This document shows, one piece after another, positions 8,685 to 16,530 of a stretch of 64,000 nucleotides of DNA. The DNA is from Dehalococcoidia bacterium. GTDB lineage: Bacteria > Chloroflexota > Dehalococcoidia > Lucifugimonadales > UBA1123. The stretch covers positions 1 through 64,000 of the forward strand of contig VXRN01000025.1 of NCBI GenBank assembly GCA_009838465.1, in the 5' to 3' direction. Each line of letters begins with the position of its first letter. Position 1 is the stretch's first letter. A program made the translations under genes and the position numbers. The notes under the pieces are model-generated. The model was not told the origin of the DNA. It saw nothing but the letters and a program-made list of their open reading frames with translations, and searched no databases.

Positions 8685-9839
8685 CTATGAGGAACGGATG
8701 GCGGTGGCGGCTTCGCCGAGGTCGTTGACCAGGGTTACGTCGAGGCCGGAGTTCGCCATGATGTCGCGGCCTTCGTCGGCGTTGGTGCCGAGCATTCGCA
8801 CGACCATCGGGCGCATCTTGTCCGGGTCTCGCTCAGAGGCCAGCACGAAGCCGCGCGCGGCGACGTCGCATCGGAGAATGCCGCCGAAGATGTTCACCAG
8901 GACCTTCTTGACGTTGGCGTCTGAGAGCACGATTTCGAGCGACTTGGCGACCTTCTCCTCGTCCGCGCCGCCACCGATGTCGAGGAAGTTGGCTGGAGCG
9001 GCTCCGGCGGCGTGCGTGACGTCCATCGTGGCCATGGCCAGTCCGGCTCCGTTAACTATGCAGCCGATGTCGCCGTCTAGCTTGACGTAGTTGATGTCGA
9101 ACTTACCGGCCTCGACTTCGAGGGGGTCTTCCTGTTCGATGTCGCGGAGTTCGAGAGCGCCGCGCTGCCGGAACATCGCGTCATCGTCTATGTTGATCTT
9201 GGCGTCCATGGCGAGAACGCGACCGTCGGTGGTCACGCCGAGTGGGTTTATTTCGACGAGGGAGCAGTCGTTGTCCTCGAACAGCTTGTGCAGGGAGGAC
9301 ATGAGCCCCGCGACGGGCCGGTTGAGGGAGTCGGGGACTCCGAGGCCGTAGGCGAGCTTGCGCCCCTGGAAAGGCTGAAGTCCGAGGACGGGATCAACGG
9401 CAACCCTGATGATCTTTTCGGGGGTAGTTTCGGCGACCTCTTCGATTTCCATGCCCCCGGCGGCGCTTGCTATGACGACGATGCCCTCGGCTGCGCCGTC
9501 AATGGCCATGCCGACATATAGCTCGGTCTCCACGTCCACTACTTCCTCGACGAGCACGCTGCGAATGGGCGACCCTTCGGGGCCGGTCTGGAATGTTACG
9601 AGGCTGGTTCCTATCAGGGCATCGGCGGCGGCGGCGGCCTCTTCGGGGGAAGCGACAACCTTTATGCCGCCTGCCTTGCCGCGCCCTCCGGCATGGACCT
9701 GCGCCTTGACGACGGCACTGCCGCCCAGTTCAGACGCTATAGCGGCTGCTTCTTCGGGGGTGTGTGCCACCCTGCCTTCGGGTATAGGAATGCCGTATTG
9801 AGAGAAGATATTCTTGGCCTGGTACTCGTGAATCTTCAT
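8685..9839 (-). CDS. sucC: Succinyl-CoA ligase, beta subunit
   Basis: The 384-aa protein is an ATP-grasp enzyme subunit. The N-terminal region carries KAQVHAGGRGKAGGIK (about 45-60), the nucleotide-binding segment LVEINPLG lies near residue 195, and the C-terminal domain contains GAGLAMATMD and NIFGGILRCD (about 315-325), which receive the phosphate from the alpha-subunit histidine. Length is normal for SucC. It is the first gene of the sucC-sucD pair. About 480 bp upstream, mostly repeats, separates it from the divergent permease gene at 10323. Confidence 0.97.
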   Translation of the reverse strand: MKIHEYQAKNIFSQYGIPIPEGRVAHTPEEAAAIASELGGSAVVKAQVHAGGRGKAGGIKVVASPEEAAAAADALIGTSLVTFQTGPEGSPIRSVLVEEVVDVETELYVGMAIDGAAEGIVVIASAAGGMEIEEVAETTPEKIIRVAVDPVLGLQPFQGRKLAYGLGVPDSLNRPVAGLMSSLHKLFEDNDCSLVEINPLGVTTDGRVLAMDAKINIDDDAMFRQRGALELRDIEQEDPLEVEAGKFDINYVKLDGDIGCIVNGAGLAMATMDVTHAAGAAPANFLDIGGGADEEKVAKSLEIVLSDANVKKVLVNIFGGILRCDVAARGFVLASERDPDKMRPMVVRMLGTNADEGRDIMANSGLDVTLVNDLGEAATAIRSS

Positions 9840-9966
9840 GTAGGGGTCTCCGTGTACAAATAGCGGGCAGGACCCTTATTCAGGCCAACCGCCGGGTTCG
9901 TCAAGTGTGCTTGAAGTATATCGGATATGGTGAGACGGGCGAAACGGGGTCTGCCGGAAAAGGGAA

Positions 9967-10122
9967 CACCCTTACCCTCAGGGCTGAGAGGGGTAGGCAT
10001 TGAACTTGGATTAGCGGAGTCACCCCCATCCCCGTATCAAGTACGGGGCAGGCTCTAACCTTCCCCCGTCAAGGGGGAAGGGACTCTTGCCTACCCTTGT
10101 GAGCACCCTCAGGGAGAGGGGT
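9967..10122. repeat. Palindromic repeat R1, composite copy with GTATCAAGTAC cassette
   Basis: Several R1 modules lie in a row: ACCCTCAGGGCTGAGAGGGG (9973-9992), the cassette CCCCGTATCAAGTACGGGG (about 10030-10048), the hairpin CTTCCCCCGTCAAGGGGGAAG (about 10060-10080), and the tail CTACCCTTGTGAGCACCC...GGGAGAGGGG. The same cassette is present in the copies at 27799-27974 and 45991-46056. The rest of the 9840-10322 gap shows no gene or RNA that I can support. Confidence 0.8.
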
Positions 10123-10322
10123 TTTTTCCTCCGACTAGTACCAGTTGAAGGTACATTTGACAAGTATGAGAATCGGGTAAATCTGTAATGCATCCTAGCT
10201 AGGAGGATGCACTGGAAGATGGCAGCACTTACCTGTCATATCATTCTCCGACACAGCTGGACTACAATCCCGCACTGTGGACACAATAGTTGGGCTTTTC
10301 CTGAAGTAATTCCAAGACAAGC

Positions 10323-11579
10323 ATGGCAACAGCGATAATCATATTTATCATCGCCTACGCAATGATTGCCATGGGGCGGATTCCTCATGTGCTGACTGCT
10401 GTACTCGGCGCCATGGCAATGGTGTTCTTCGGCGTTATGCCGGGACACGAGGCGCTGGAGCACATCAATCTTGAGGTGATACTGCTGCTGGCCGGGATGA
10501 TGTCCCTGGCTAACGTCTTCGCCAGGACGGGGGCTTTCGACTGGGCGGCGATCCGGGGAGCCCAGTTGGTGCGGGGAGACGGTTTCCTCACTCTGTGCCT
10601 GATGTCGGTACTTACTGCCGTTTCATCCGCGTTCCTCGATAATGTCACCGTCGTCGTGCTTGCCGTGCCGATTACCATTTCGATATGCCGCGCCCTCGAC
10701 ATCAATCCCGTGCCCTTCTTTCTGGCGCAGGTCTTCGCGTCCAACATCGGCGGCGTCTCGACAGTCGTTGCCGACCCACCCAACATCATAATCGCAGCTG
10801 AGGCAGGCATTGGGTTCGTGGACTTCATGGCGAACGCCGCGCCAGTAAGCCTCATCTGTATGGTCGTCTTAGTCGTAGTGCTGTATCTATGGTTCAGGGA
10901 TCAGGTCACTACGACTGCTGAGAATCGCAGCGCAATCATGAGCCGAGACGCGGCCAGTGCAATCACAGACAAGAGCTTGCTGATAAAGAGCGTCATAGTC
11001 TTCGGATTCACAGTCGTTGGTTTTCTGACACACGAAATGCTGCACGTTGGGCCGGCCTACGTAGCGGTCACCGCCGCCGCGATTCTAATCATGATTGCTC
11101 GAATAGACCCGCACGACGTGCTGCAACAGGTGGAGTGGACGACACTGGCTTTCTTCATCGGATTGTTCATACTTGTCGGCGGCCTGGAGTACACGGGAGT
11201 GACAGGTGAAATCAGAGAGTGGCTCGTGGATGTTTCGGGCGGCAGCGACCGGAATCTGGCCTTCCTGATCATCTGGTTCGGCGGTACATCGTCGGCGATT
11301 ATAGACAACGTTCCGTTCACGGCGACTATGGTGGAGGTGGTGAAGGGATTTTCTGACGAAGGCTCAGGTAACTCTCCGCTGTGGTGGGCGCTGGCCTTGG
11401 GAGCGGACCTGGGCGGCAATGCGACAATCGTCGGAGCCTCCGCGAACGTCATAGTCGTAAACCTCGCTCGCGCGGCAGGATACCCTATAAGTTTCGTGCA
11501 GTTCTTCAGGTACGGAGCGGTCATCAGCACGCTCACCCTGATAGTATCCACCGCGTATATCTGGCTCCGCTACTTCTAG
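10323..11579 (+). CDS. ArsB/NhaD-type (ion transporter superfamily) permease
   Basis: This 418-aa polytopic membrane protein has about 11 hydrophobic segments along its whole length. It resembles the CitMHS/ArsB/NhaD/P-protein group. Conserved features are the two inverted half-repeats, each with a polar break: SAFLDNVTVVVLAVPI with VVADPPNIIIAA in the first half, and SAIIDNVPFTATMVE with GGNATIVGASANVI in the second. Members exchange Na+/H+, extrude arsenite or carry dicarboxylates. No arsR or arsC neighbour is present, so the substrate is open. The ATG at 10323 is 10 bp from a weak purine run. A hairpin follows the stop. Confidence 0.85.
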   Translation: MATAIIIFIIAYAMIAMGRIPHVLTAVLGAMAMVFFGVMPGHEALEHINLEVILLLAGMMSLANVFARTGAFDWAAIRGAQLVRGDGFLTLCLMSVLTAVSSAFLDNVTVVVLAVPITISICRALDINPVPFFLAQVFASNIGGVSTVVADPPNIIIAAEAGIGFVDFMANAAPVSLICMVVLVVVLYLWFRDQVTTTAENRSAIMSRDAASAITDKSLLIKSVIVFGFTVVGFLTHEMLHVGPAYVAVTAAAILIMIARIDPHDVLQQVEWTTLAFFIGLFILVGGLEYTGVTGEIREWLVDVSGGSDRNLAFLIIWFGGTSSAIIDNVPFTATMVEVVKGFSDEGSGNSPLWWALALGADLGGNATIVGASANVIVVNLARAAGYPISFVQFFRYGAVISTLTLIVSTAYIWLRYF

Positions 11580-11581
11580 CG

Positions 11582-11607
11582 CCAGAACCATATTCACATG
11601 GTTTTGG
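11582..11607 (+). terminator. Hairpin after the permease gene
   Basis: Three bases after the stop, CCAGAACCAT pairs with ATGGTTTTGG across a 6-base loop, giving a 10-bp stem with one G-T pair. There is no clear T tract afterwards. The sequence CATATTCACATGGTTTTGGTACTAG that contains it recurs at 12803-12827, on the far side of the GNAT gene, with one mismatch. Confidence 0.5.
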
Positions 11608-11683
11608 TACTAGAGTGAAACGGGTCTATCTGGAAAACCTGTATCATTATGGAGGGCTAATCCGCGATTAGCGAGGTGAGTGA

Positions 11684-12643
11684 ATGAGACTTGAAGCGCC
11701 GCTGGATCCGATGTTGGTCAAGGAACTGTTCAAGTTCTGGGAGCCGATCTTCGGAGGGCCGATAGACGTGACGCCGGAGACGCTGCTGGGGAGCGAGGGA
11801 ACGCAATCCCGCATTACGGTCTTTACCAGGAGGCTGGGAGACAATCTGGCGGGCGCGTGCCTGGTGGCGAGTTCGAGCACGCTGCCCGCATTGGGCGGGC
11901 TGGGCGAAGTCGCAACTAGCCCGGCGGCCAGGCGAACCGGCATCGCTACCGAACTCACGAAACAGGCCAGGGACGATTTCGCGGACAGAGGCGGCCAGGC
12001 GCTCTTTCTTGGCACGGTGAACCACGCCGCGGCGAGAATCTACTTCCGTCTTGGGTGGCGCAAACTGGCGGGGGCGAATCTGATGGTGAATGTGCTGGAC
12101 GGCAGGTCGCCTGAGGAGTTTATGGTGGATTACTTTCGCGGTATCGGGCCGGTTGAGGTCAGAGAGCCCTCTCCGTCAGACAGGGCACCGATGATACCCT
12201 TGCTGGTATCTCCACATGACTGGCAGGCGTTGGATTTCAACACGGGCATGATGTCCACGCGATATGCCGTGCAGGATTCGTGCCTCGGGCTGTATCGGCG
12301 TTACGCGGCTTTGACCGATGGTGGCCGGGGAGTGTGGTTCTGCGCGAGCGACGACAAGGGGCAATTGGCGGGACTCTCTTCGGCTCGAGTGGACGATGAA
12401 GGTGGATGTCAGGTGGATGGCTTCACACGTAGGGATAGCCTGGAATCCTGGAGAGAGCTGGTTCAGAGAGCCGCGGACTGGGGTGCGGACATAAGTGCGT
12501 CCTCGATCTGGGCGACTGTCTCGGTAGAGGATGATGAGAAATTGGCGCTGTTCGAGTCGGTGGGATTCAAGATCGCCGGCGAAGGTGAATCATTCGACCT
12601 GGGTGGCAGAGAGTTAGGTACGCTTCGCATAGAGTTGGCGTAA
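11684..12643 (+). CDS. GNAT-family acetyltransferase domain protein (two-domain)
   Basis: The 319-aa protein has a clear N-terminal GNAT core: GLGEVATSPAARRTGIATELTKQ (about 67-90) is the acetyl-CoA loop (R/Q-x-x-G-x-A form), followed by HAAARIYFRLGW near 112-123. The C-terminal half (about 180-319) looks like a degenerate second GNAT fold, ending KLALFESVGFKIAG. The substrate is unknown. It stands alone, flanked on both sides by the 25-bp CATATTCACATGG...TAG repeat and by R2. The start ATG at 11684 has AGGTGAGTGA upstream. Confidence 0.82.
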   Translation: MRLEAPLDPMLVKELFKFWEPIFGGPIDVTPETLLGSEGTQSRITVFTRRLGDNLAGACLVASSSTLPALGGLGEVATSPAARRTGIATELTKQARDDFADRGGQALFLGTVNHAAARIYFRLGWRKLAGANLMVNVLDGRSPEEFMVDYFRGIGPVEVREPSPSDRAPMIPLLVSPHDWQALDFNTGMMSTRYAVQDSCLGLYRRYAALTDGGRGVWFCASDDKGQLAGLSSARVDDEGGCQVDGFTRRDSLESWRELVQRAADWGADISASSIWATVSVEDDEKLALFESVGFKIAGEGESFDLGGRELGTLRIELA

Positions 12644-12679
12644 GGCGGCGAATGGGGCCTCGCAGACTCAGAGGATTCT

Positions 12680-12828
12680 CCTAGTACCACTTCAATATGT
12701 TTCTGATGTATACAACCGGCCGGGCCCCTCACCCCTGGGTTCCCGCCTTCGCGGGAACGACGAGTAGGTGTGCGGGAATGACGAGTGGTAATCGGAGTAT
12801 GTCATATTCACATGGTTTTGGTATTAGG
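12680..12828. repeat. Intergenic block with imperfect inverted ends carrying R2 copy 2
   Basis: The left end CCTAGTACCACTT (12680-12692) and the complement of the right end, CCTAATACCAAAA (12816-12828), form imperfect inverted ends. Inside is a perfect 56-bp copy of R2 (12730-12785) and the 25-bp repeat 12803-12827. It sits between the convergent GNAT and Rieske genes. The arrangement resembles a non-autonomous inserted element, but no target duplication was identified. Confidence 0.5.
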
Positions 12829-12835
12829 CTGCCCC

Positions 12836-14128
12836 TCAGCTTCCGTCAGAATCTGTGACGACTGGCAGACGGTGCTCGAACTCGGCGTTTCTTCCGCCGA
12901 AATGCTTGGTGACAACAAGCCGACGCCACTGTACCACCTCGGCGTCGGTGCCAGACAGCTTCTCAGGCCAGTCGTAGCGCAGGTTTTCCATTACGCTCAT
13001 GTCTTGCTGGGAGAAGTTGTACTCGGTGAGCCAGCGGTAGTTGGTCCAATACAGAAGCCAGTACCACGCGGACACTATGGAGTTGGACGGCTTTGTGGAA
13101 TGGAAGTACCATACCCGTGTCAGCCAATCTTCGACCGGCACGGTCCAGCGCGTATAGAGTCCGAATAGTCCGCCACCACGCGGCCTCGGTTCTCGCTCCA
13201 AACTGCCGACGGGTACAACTCCGGCGCGGAACATGCCGGGAAGCCGATGTCCCGTGGTCCAGCGTTCGCTCTCGGTCGGTGAGGGCGGGACGCTAGTGGC
13301 CTTGAAGAACGGGTTGAATATCCATGACCAGAACTTGCGCAGCCTGTGCTTGGGCCACTTCCAGCCAAGTTCGGGATAGATGTCCTGCGGAGGGTTATCG
13401 GGCGTTTTGGTCAGGCTCTTGAACCCGTTGCCCGTGAATGCGACTTTGGACCCGGATGCGCCTCGCGGCATAAACGTCGGGTTTCCCAGCATGGCCTGGA
13501 GGTGGTCGCGGTGGAGATAGTTGACATGGGCGTCCATGGAGTTTTCAAGTCCGACTTCCCAATTTGTCTTCCAGTAGATGGTGTCGTTGAAGAAGATGCG
13601 GGTGTCGGGGTCGAAGAATTCTTCCGGCACGTCTTCTTCGATGGGAGCGGGGTTGTCCTCGCCCATCCAGATGAAGACCACGCCCTTGAGTGTACGGGTT
13701 GGATAGACCTTGGCCTCTGTACCGACCTTGCCTTGCACGCCGGAGTCAGGGCCTTCTCCGAGCACCGCGACGTTCTTGCCGTGTTCGTCATAGACCCAGC
13801 CGTGGTATGGACAAGTTACAGTCCCCTGCCAGTGGCAGGTGCCTTCCGAGAACAGCGCGCCCCTGTGAGGGCAAACGTCCTGGATGGCTGCGACTTCGCC
13901 GTTCGTGCCTCGGAAGAGACAGACCACGTCGCCCAGCATCGTCAGTTGGACGGGATTGCGCTTGCCGACCCTCTTGGCGCCGATTGCAGGATACCAGTAG
14001 TTTCGCAGTCCCAGTTTGGGCACCAAGTGGCGTATGTCGCCGGTCAGGCTGGGGATGGGGCCGTCGCCGTTGGACGTGTGGGGGACGGATTCCGCCCTTC
14101 GTGGTGATTGCACGGTTACGTCTGCCAT
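12836..14128 (-). CDS. Rieske [2Fe-2S] ring-hydroxylating oxygenase, alpha subunit type
   Basis: The 430-aa protein begins with a Rieske domain: Cys86-x-His88 and Cys106-x2-His109 (CPHRG...CPYHGW). The catalytic domain has the mononuclear-iron region ENSMDAHVNYLH (195-206), giving Glu195, Asp199, His201 and His206. The spacing is D-x-H-x4-H, one residue shorter between Asp and His than the common D-x2-H-x4-H. Such enzymes insert O2 into aromatic or alicyclic substrates using a separate reductase, which is not visible nearby. AGGAGG precedes the ATG. It is the last gene of a leftward run with an SDR and an extradiol-dioxygenase-like gene, which supports a ring-degradation role. Confidence 0.92.
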   Translation of the reverse strand: MADVTVQSPRRAESVPHTSNGDGPIPSLTGDIRHLVPKLGLRNYWYPAIGAKRVGKRNPVQLTMLGDVVCLFRGTNGEVAAIQDVCPHRGALFSEGTCHWQGTVTCPYHGWVYDEHGKNVAVLGEGPDSGVQGKVGTEAKVYPTRTLKGVVFIWMGEDNPAPIEEDVPEEFFDPDTRIFFNDTIYWKTNWEVGLENSMDAHVNYLHRDHLQAMLGNPTFMPRGASGSKVAFTGNGFKSLTKTPDNPPQDIYPELGWKWPKHRLRKFWSWIFNPFFKATSVPPSPTESERWTTGHRLPGMFRAGVVPVGSLEREPRPRGGGLFGLYTRWTVPVEDWLTRVWYFHSTKPSNSIVSAWYWLLYWTNYRWLTEYNFSQQDMSVMENLRYDWPEKLSGTDAEVVQWRRLVVTKHFGGRNAEFEHRLPVVTDSDGS

Positions 14129-14170
14129 TATGCCTCCTATCTCCGGGTGGGGTCTGCCAGTCGGTTGTGT

Positions 14171-14365
14171 TCAGCGGGACGAAGGATCGTTGTAGGTCGC
14201 CCAGACCATCGTGATGAACCAGGGGAATATCATCCAGCCTCCGAGAAGGTTGTAGCAGATGAGAGCGCGGCGGTTTCTGTGTCCTCTGATCAGGACGATG
14301 ATGGAGGGAAGCGTATATATCGCCGCTGCCATGACTATGATGGTGAGGATGGTCGTTATGTCCAT
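14171..14365 (-). CDS. Superinfection immunity protein family (small membrane protein)
   Basis: The 64-aa protein has two predicted transmembrane helices (about 5-25 and 36-57) separated by the conserved hydrophilic turn RGHRNRRALICYNLLGGW. This pattern (H-x-N, N-x3-GW, then a W-rich second helix with VWATY) matches the superinfection-immunity family named after phage T4 Imm, which is also widespread in bacterial chromosomes with unknown function. It lies 42 bp upstream of the Rieske gene and 21 bp downstream of the SDR gene in the same direction, so it is probably co-transcribed with them. Nothing phage-like surrounds it. Confidence 0.8.
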   Translation of the reverse strand: MDITTILTIIVMAAAIYTLPSIIVLIRGHRNRRALICYNLLGGWMIFPWFITMVWATYNDPSSR

Positions 14366-14386
14366 TGCTCGTTCCTCCGGCTGCGC

Positions 14387-15187
14387 TCAGGGCGTCCATG
14401 CCCAGTAGCGGGCGACCGCTCCGGCGTCCACTCTCAGGTCCATGCCGGTTATCATCTCCGCGTCATCGGAGGCGAGGAAGGCGGCGGCGCGGGCATAATG
14501 CGAGGGCCGTGGCAGCTTTCCCATCGGGACGCCGCGCAGGAAATGCTCTCCCGGCCCGCCAGACCTTCGTCCGCTTTCATCAATCCCCCATTCGCTTGCT
14601 AACTCTCCGGCCTCGCTGGGGTCGGTGGCAGTCGGGGTCAGGCTGTTGACCCGGATGCCGTGCGGCGCAAGTTCCATCGCAACGGAGCGGGTGAAGTTGA
14701 GCAGGCCGCTCTTGCCCGTGCAGTAGCCCACGTTGCCGGGCTGTCCCTGGTGTCCGGCGGTGGAAATAATGTTGATTACGCTGCCCCGTGTTCCCTGTTC
14801 GATCATCAGGTTAGCAACGCGCTTGGTGCAGAGGAATGCGCCGGTGAGTATGACTCCTATCTGGCTGTCCCACTCGTCGAGTGGCATGTCCAGGACACCC
14901 TTCTGGTTGAATATGACCGCGTTGTTGACGAGGATGTCAACGCCCCCGAAAGCGTCTTTGGCCTTCTGGACCATGTCACGCACCTGATCGTCGTCGGTGA
15001 CATCGCAGGTCACGGCTATTGCATCGCCCGAGCGCTCGCGGATGTGTTTCGCGCACTGCTCGGCGTAGTCGGGCCGTATGTCAACGCAGACCAGTTTCGC
15101 GCCCTCATCGGCGAGGCCTGTCGCTATCCCGCCACCTATGTTGGGGCTGGTTCCGGTTACGACGGCTACTCTTCCTGCCAGTTTCAT
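14387..15187 (-). CDS. SDR-family NAD(P)-dependent oxidoreductase
   Basis: From the ATG at 15187 the protein is 266 aa. The nucleotide-binding motif is TGTSPNIGGG (11-20), NNA lies at 88-90, and the catalytic Ser142, Tyr155 and Lys159 (YCTGK) are all present, so it is a classical SDR. A longer frame starts with GTG at 15220, inside a dispersed GGGCAGGCACAAGGCACTGCCCC sequence. The shorter start is preferred because it begins at the usual MKLAGRVAVVTG. It is downstream of the extradiol-dioxygenase-like gene, a fit for a dihydrodiol or alcohol dehydrogenase step, which is inference. Confidence 0.93.
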   Translation of the reverse strand: MKLAGRVAVVTGTSPNIGGGIATGLADEGAKLVCVDIRPDYAEQCAKHIRERSGDAIAVTCDVTDDDQVRDMVQKAKDAFGGVDILVNNAVIFNQKGVLDMPLDEWDSQIGVILTGAFLCTKRVANLMIEQGTRGSVINIISTAGHQGQPGNVGYCTGKSGLLNFTRSVAMELAPHGIRVNSLTPTATDPSEAGELASEWGIDESGRRSGGPGEHFLRGVPMGKLPRPSHYARAAAFLASDDAEMITGMDLRVDAGAVARYWAWTP

Positions 15188-15269
15188 ACTCTCATGTCCA
15201 TTTGATGCCTGGGCAGGCACAAGGCACTGCCCCTACGATTCCGGCACCTGCGAGGTCAAGCTGCTGCGT

Positions 15270-16340
15270 TCAAGCGGACGGAAATATAGCGAAGCACTTG
15301 TTGGAGTTGAAGATGTAGGTCTCCATGTAGTCTATTATGACAGCCTTTCGGTCGTGCATTGCCCCGGCGAGGCATATCCAGTTCTTGAACTCCTGGTCGC
15401 CGGCCTCGGTTATCTCTGCGTTGGTCAGGTTCGCCCACTTGCGATGTTGTCCGACGCGGAGTTCTTCCACGCGCTCTCTATCGGTCTCGACGTCCGGGTA
15501 GAGCCAGTCGTTTTCGGCGCAGAGGAAGGCGTGCGACCATCCCGAGGACGCCATCACCACGAACCGTCCGGGCGTGTCGTCGAGTACCTCGCGGACTTTC
15601 TCTCCAAGCTGGAAACAGGACGCGGGCGTGGGACCGGGAGGACTCTTGAGTTCTCGGAAGTAGGGGTCCTGGGTATCGGGATCGAGATGGCCGGAACCGC
15701 CCTTGCTGCTTATCACGTCCTCGCCGTAGCAGTTTACCTGTATGGGGATGATCGGATAGTCGAAGCCTTTTCTGTCCCAGTCGAGGTAGAGCAGCGCGTT
15801 CAGGAAGGCGTGGGTGAGCATACTGGAACCGTGTTCCTCGGCGAAGTGGCTGTTGGAGTAGGAGAAGCTGATCGGGAAGCCGCGCTCGATCAGCTGAGTG
15901 GCGATGCGCTGTGCGAGAGAGCGGTTGCCTTGGTGGACGAACAGAGTATCGGCCGGTTCCTCCCAGACGTTCCCGGCTCCTCCCGAGAACGGCGCACTCT
16001 CCATCCGGTCGTGAATGAATACGCAGAACGGTGGGACTATGTCCTCTTTGAAGTTCTCATACTGATCGTCGCCGAAGACAATCACCGCGTCCGGGCCAAA
16101 GTCGTCAATTGCCTCGCGCACCTTTCGGAAGTTCGCCACCATCTGCGCCTGATGGCGTTCGGCGAGCGCCCCTTCTTCGGCGAACTCCTTGCGCATCGCG
16201 TCAGGCCAGTTTTCGGGGTTCTTCTTGTCCTCCGAGAGCAGCGGGCTGGTGAGAACGCGCCGCAGGATGTTCGCGTAAGAGCCGGGAGGCCCCATCAAAG
16301 GCGGGTAGTGTGTAACTCCGACTCCCAATACTTCGCCCAT
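15270..16340 (-). CDS. Class III extradiol ring-cleavage dioxygenase family (LigB-like)
   Basis: The 356-aa protein matches the LigB/catalytic-beta superfamily. His11 (VTHYPPL) is the expected N-terminal metal ligand. VIVFGDDQYENF (87-96) and SYSNSHFAEEHGSSMLTHAF (about 160-179) are the later active-site regions, and SSGWSH (265-270) fits the C-terminal one. Typical members use Fe(II) to cleave catecholic rings; some relatives act on non-catechol compounds. It is the first gene of the leftward run with SDR, Imm-like and Rieske genes. GGAGGG precedes the ATG. Confidence 0.85.
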   Translation of the reverse strand: MGEVLGVGVTHYPPLMGPPGSYANILRRVLTSPLLSEDKKNPENWPDAMRKEFAEEGALAERHQAQMVANFRKVREAIDDFGPDAVIVFGDDQYENFKEDIVPPFCVFIHDRMESAPFSGGAGNVWEEPADTLFVHQGNRSLAQRIATQLIERGFPISFSYSNSHFAEEHGSSMLTHAFLNALLYLDWDRKGFDYPIIPIQVNCYGEDVISSKGGSGHLDPDTQDPYFRELKSPPGPTPASCFQLGEKVREVLDDTPGRFVVMASSGWSHAFLCAENDWLYPDVETDRERVEELRVGQHRKWANLTNAEITEAGDQEFKNWICLAGAMHDRKAVIIDYMETYIFNSNKCFAIFPSA

Positions 16341-16381
16341 CGGACCCTCCTTCTTAAATCAAGCGCTGATATGGCTATAGT

Positions 16382-16519
16382 CAAGGTCTTTCGTTTTTGC
16401 CTCGTCTTCGATCTCTCGTTCGCCCTGAGCCTGTCGAAGGGCCGTCCGTTCATGGTTCGACAAGCTCACCACGAACGGACTACTCTAGTCACGCTTAATA
16501 ATGAAATGACCCTGTCGCC
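16382..16519 (-). repeat. Dispersed repeat R3, copy 1
   Basis: Read on the minus strand it carries GGGTCATTTCATTATTAAG, then GGACGGCCCTTCGACAGGCT, and ends with CGAACGAGAGATCGAAGACGA. The same order, inverted, fills 56748-56912, and a shorter copy lies at 43704-43777. Translating it gives the familiar spurious peptide LSLSKGRPFMVRQAHHER, seen in many over-annotated genomes, so I call no gene here. Confidence 0.85.
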
Positions 16520-16530
16520 ATAGTACCATT

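Noticed and set aside
12836-14128. Loss of activity in the Rieske oxygenase due to D-x-H spacing
   Set aside because: The one-residue shorter spacing is real in the sequence, but some oxygenase subgroups vary here and all ligands are present, so inactivity cannot be claimed.
16382-16519. Possible gene in repeat R3
   Set aside because: The peptide from this repeat is a known annotation artefact in many genomes. The copies at 43704 and 56748 are not kept in one frame.
15078-16523. 481-codon plus-strand frame
   Set aside because: It is opposite the extradiol-dioxygenase-like gene and ends in the R3 repeat, which yields the spurious LSLSKGRPFMVRQAHHER peptide.
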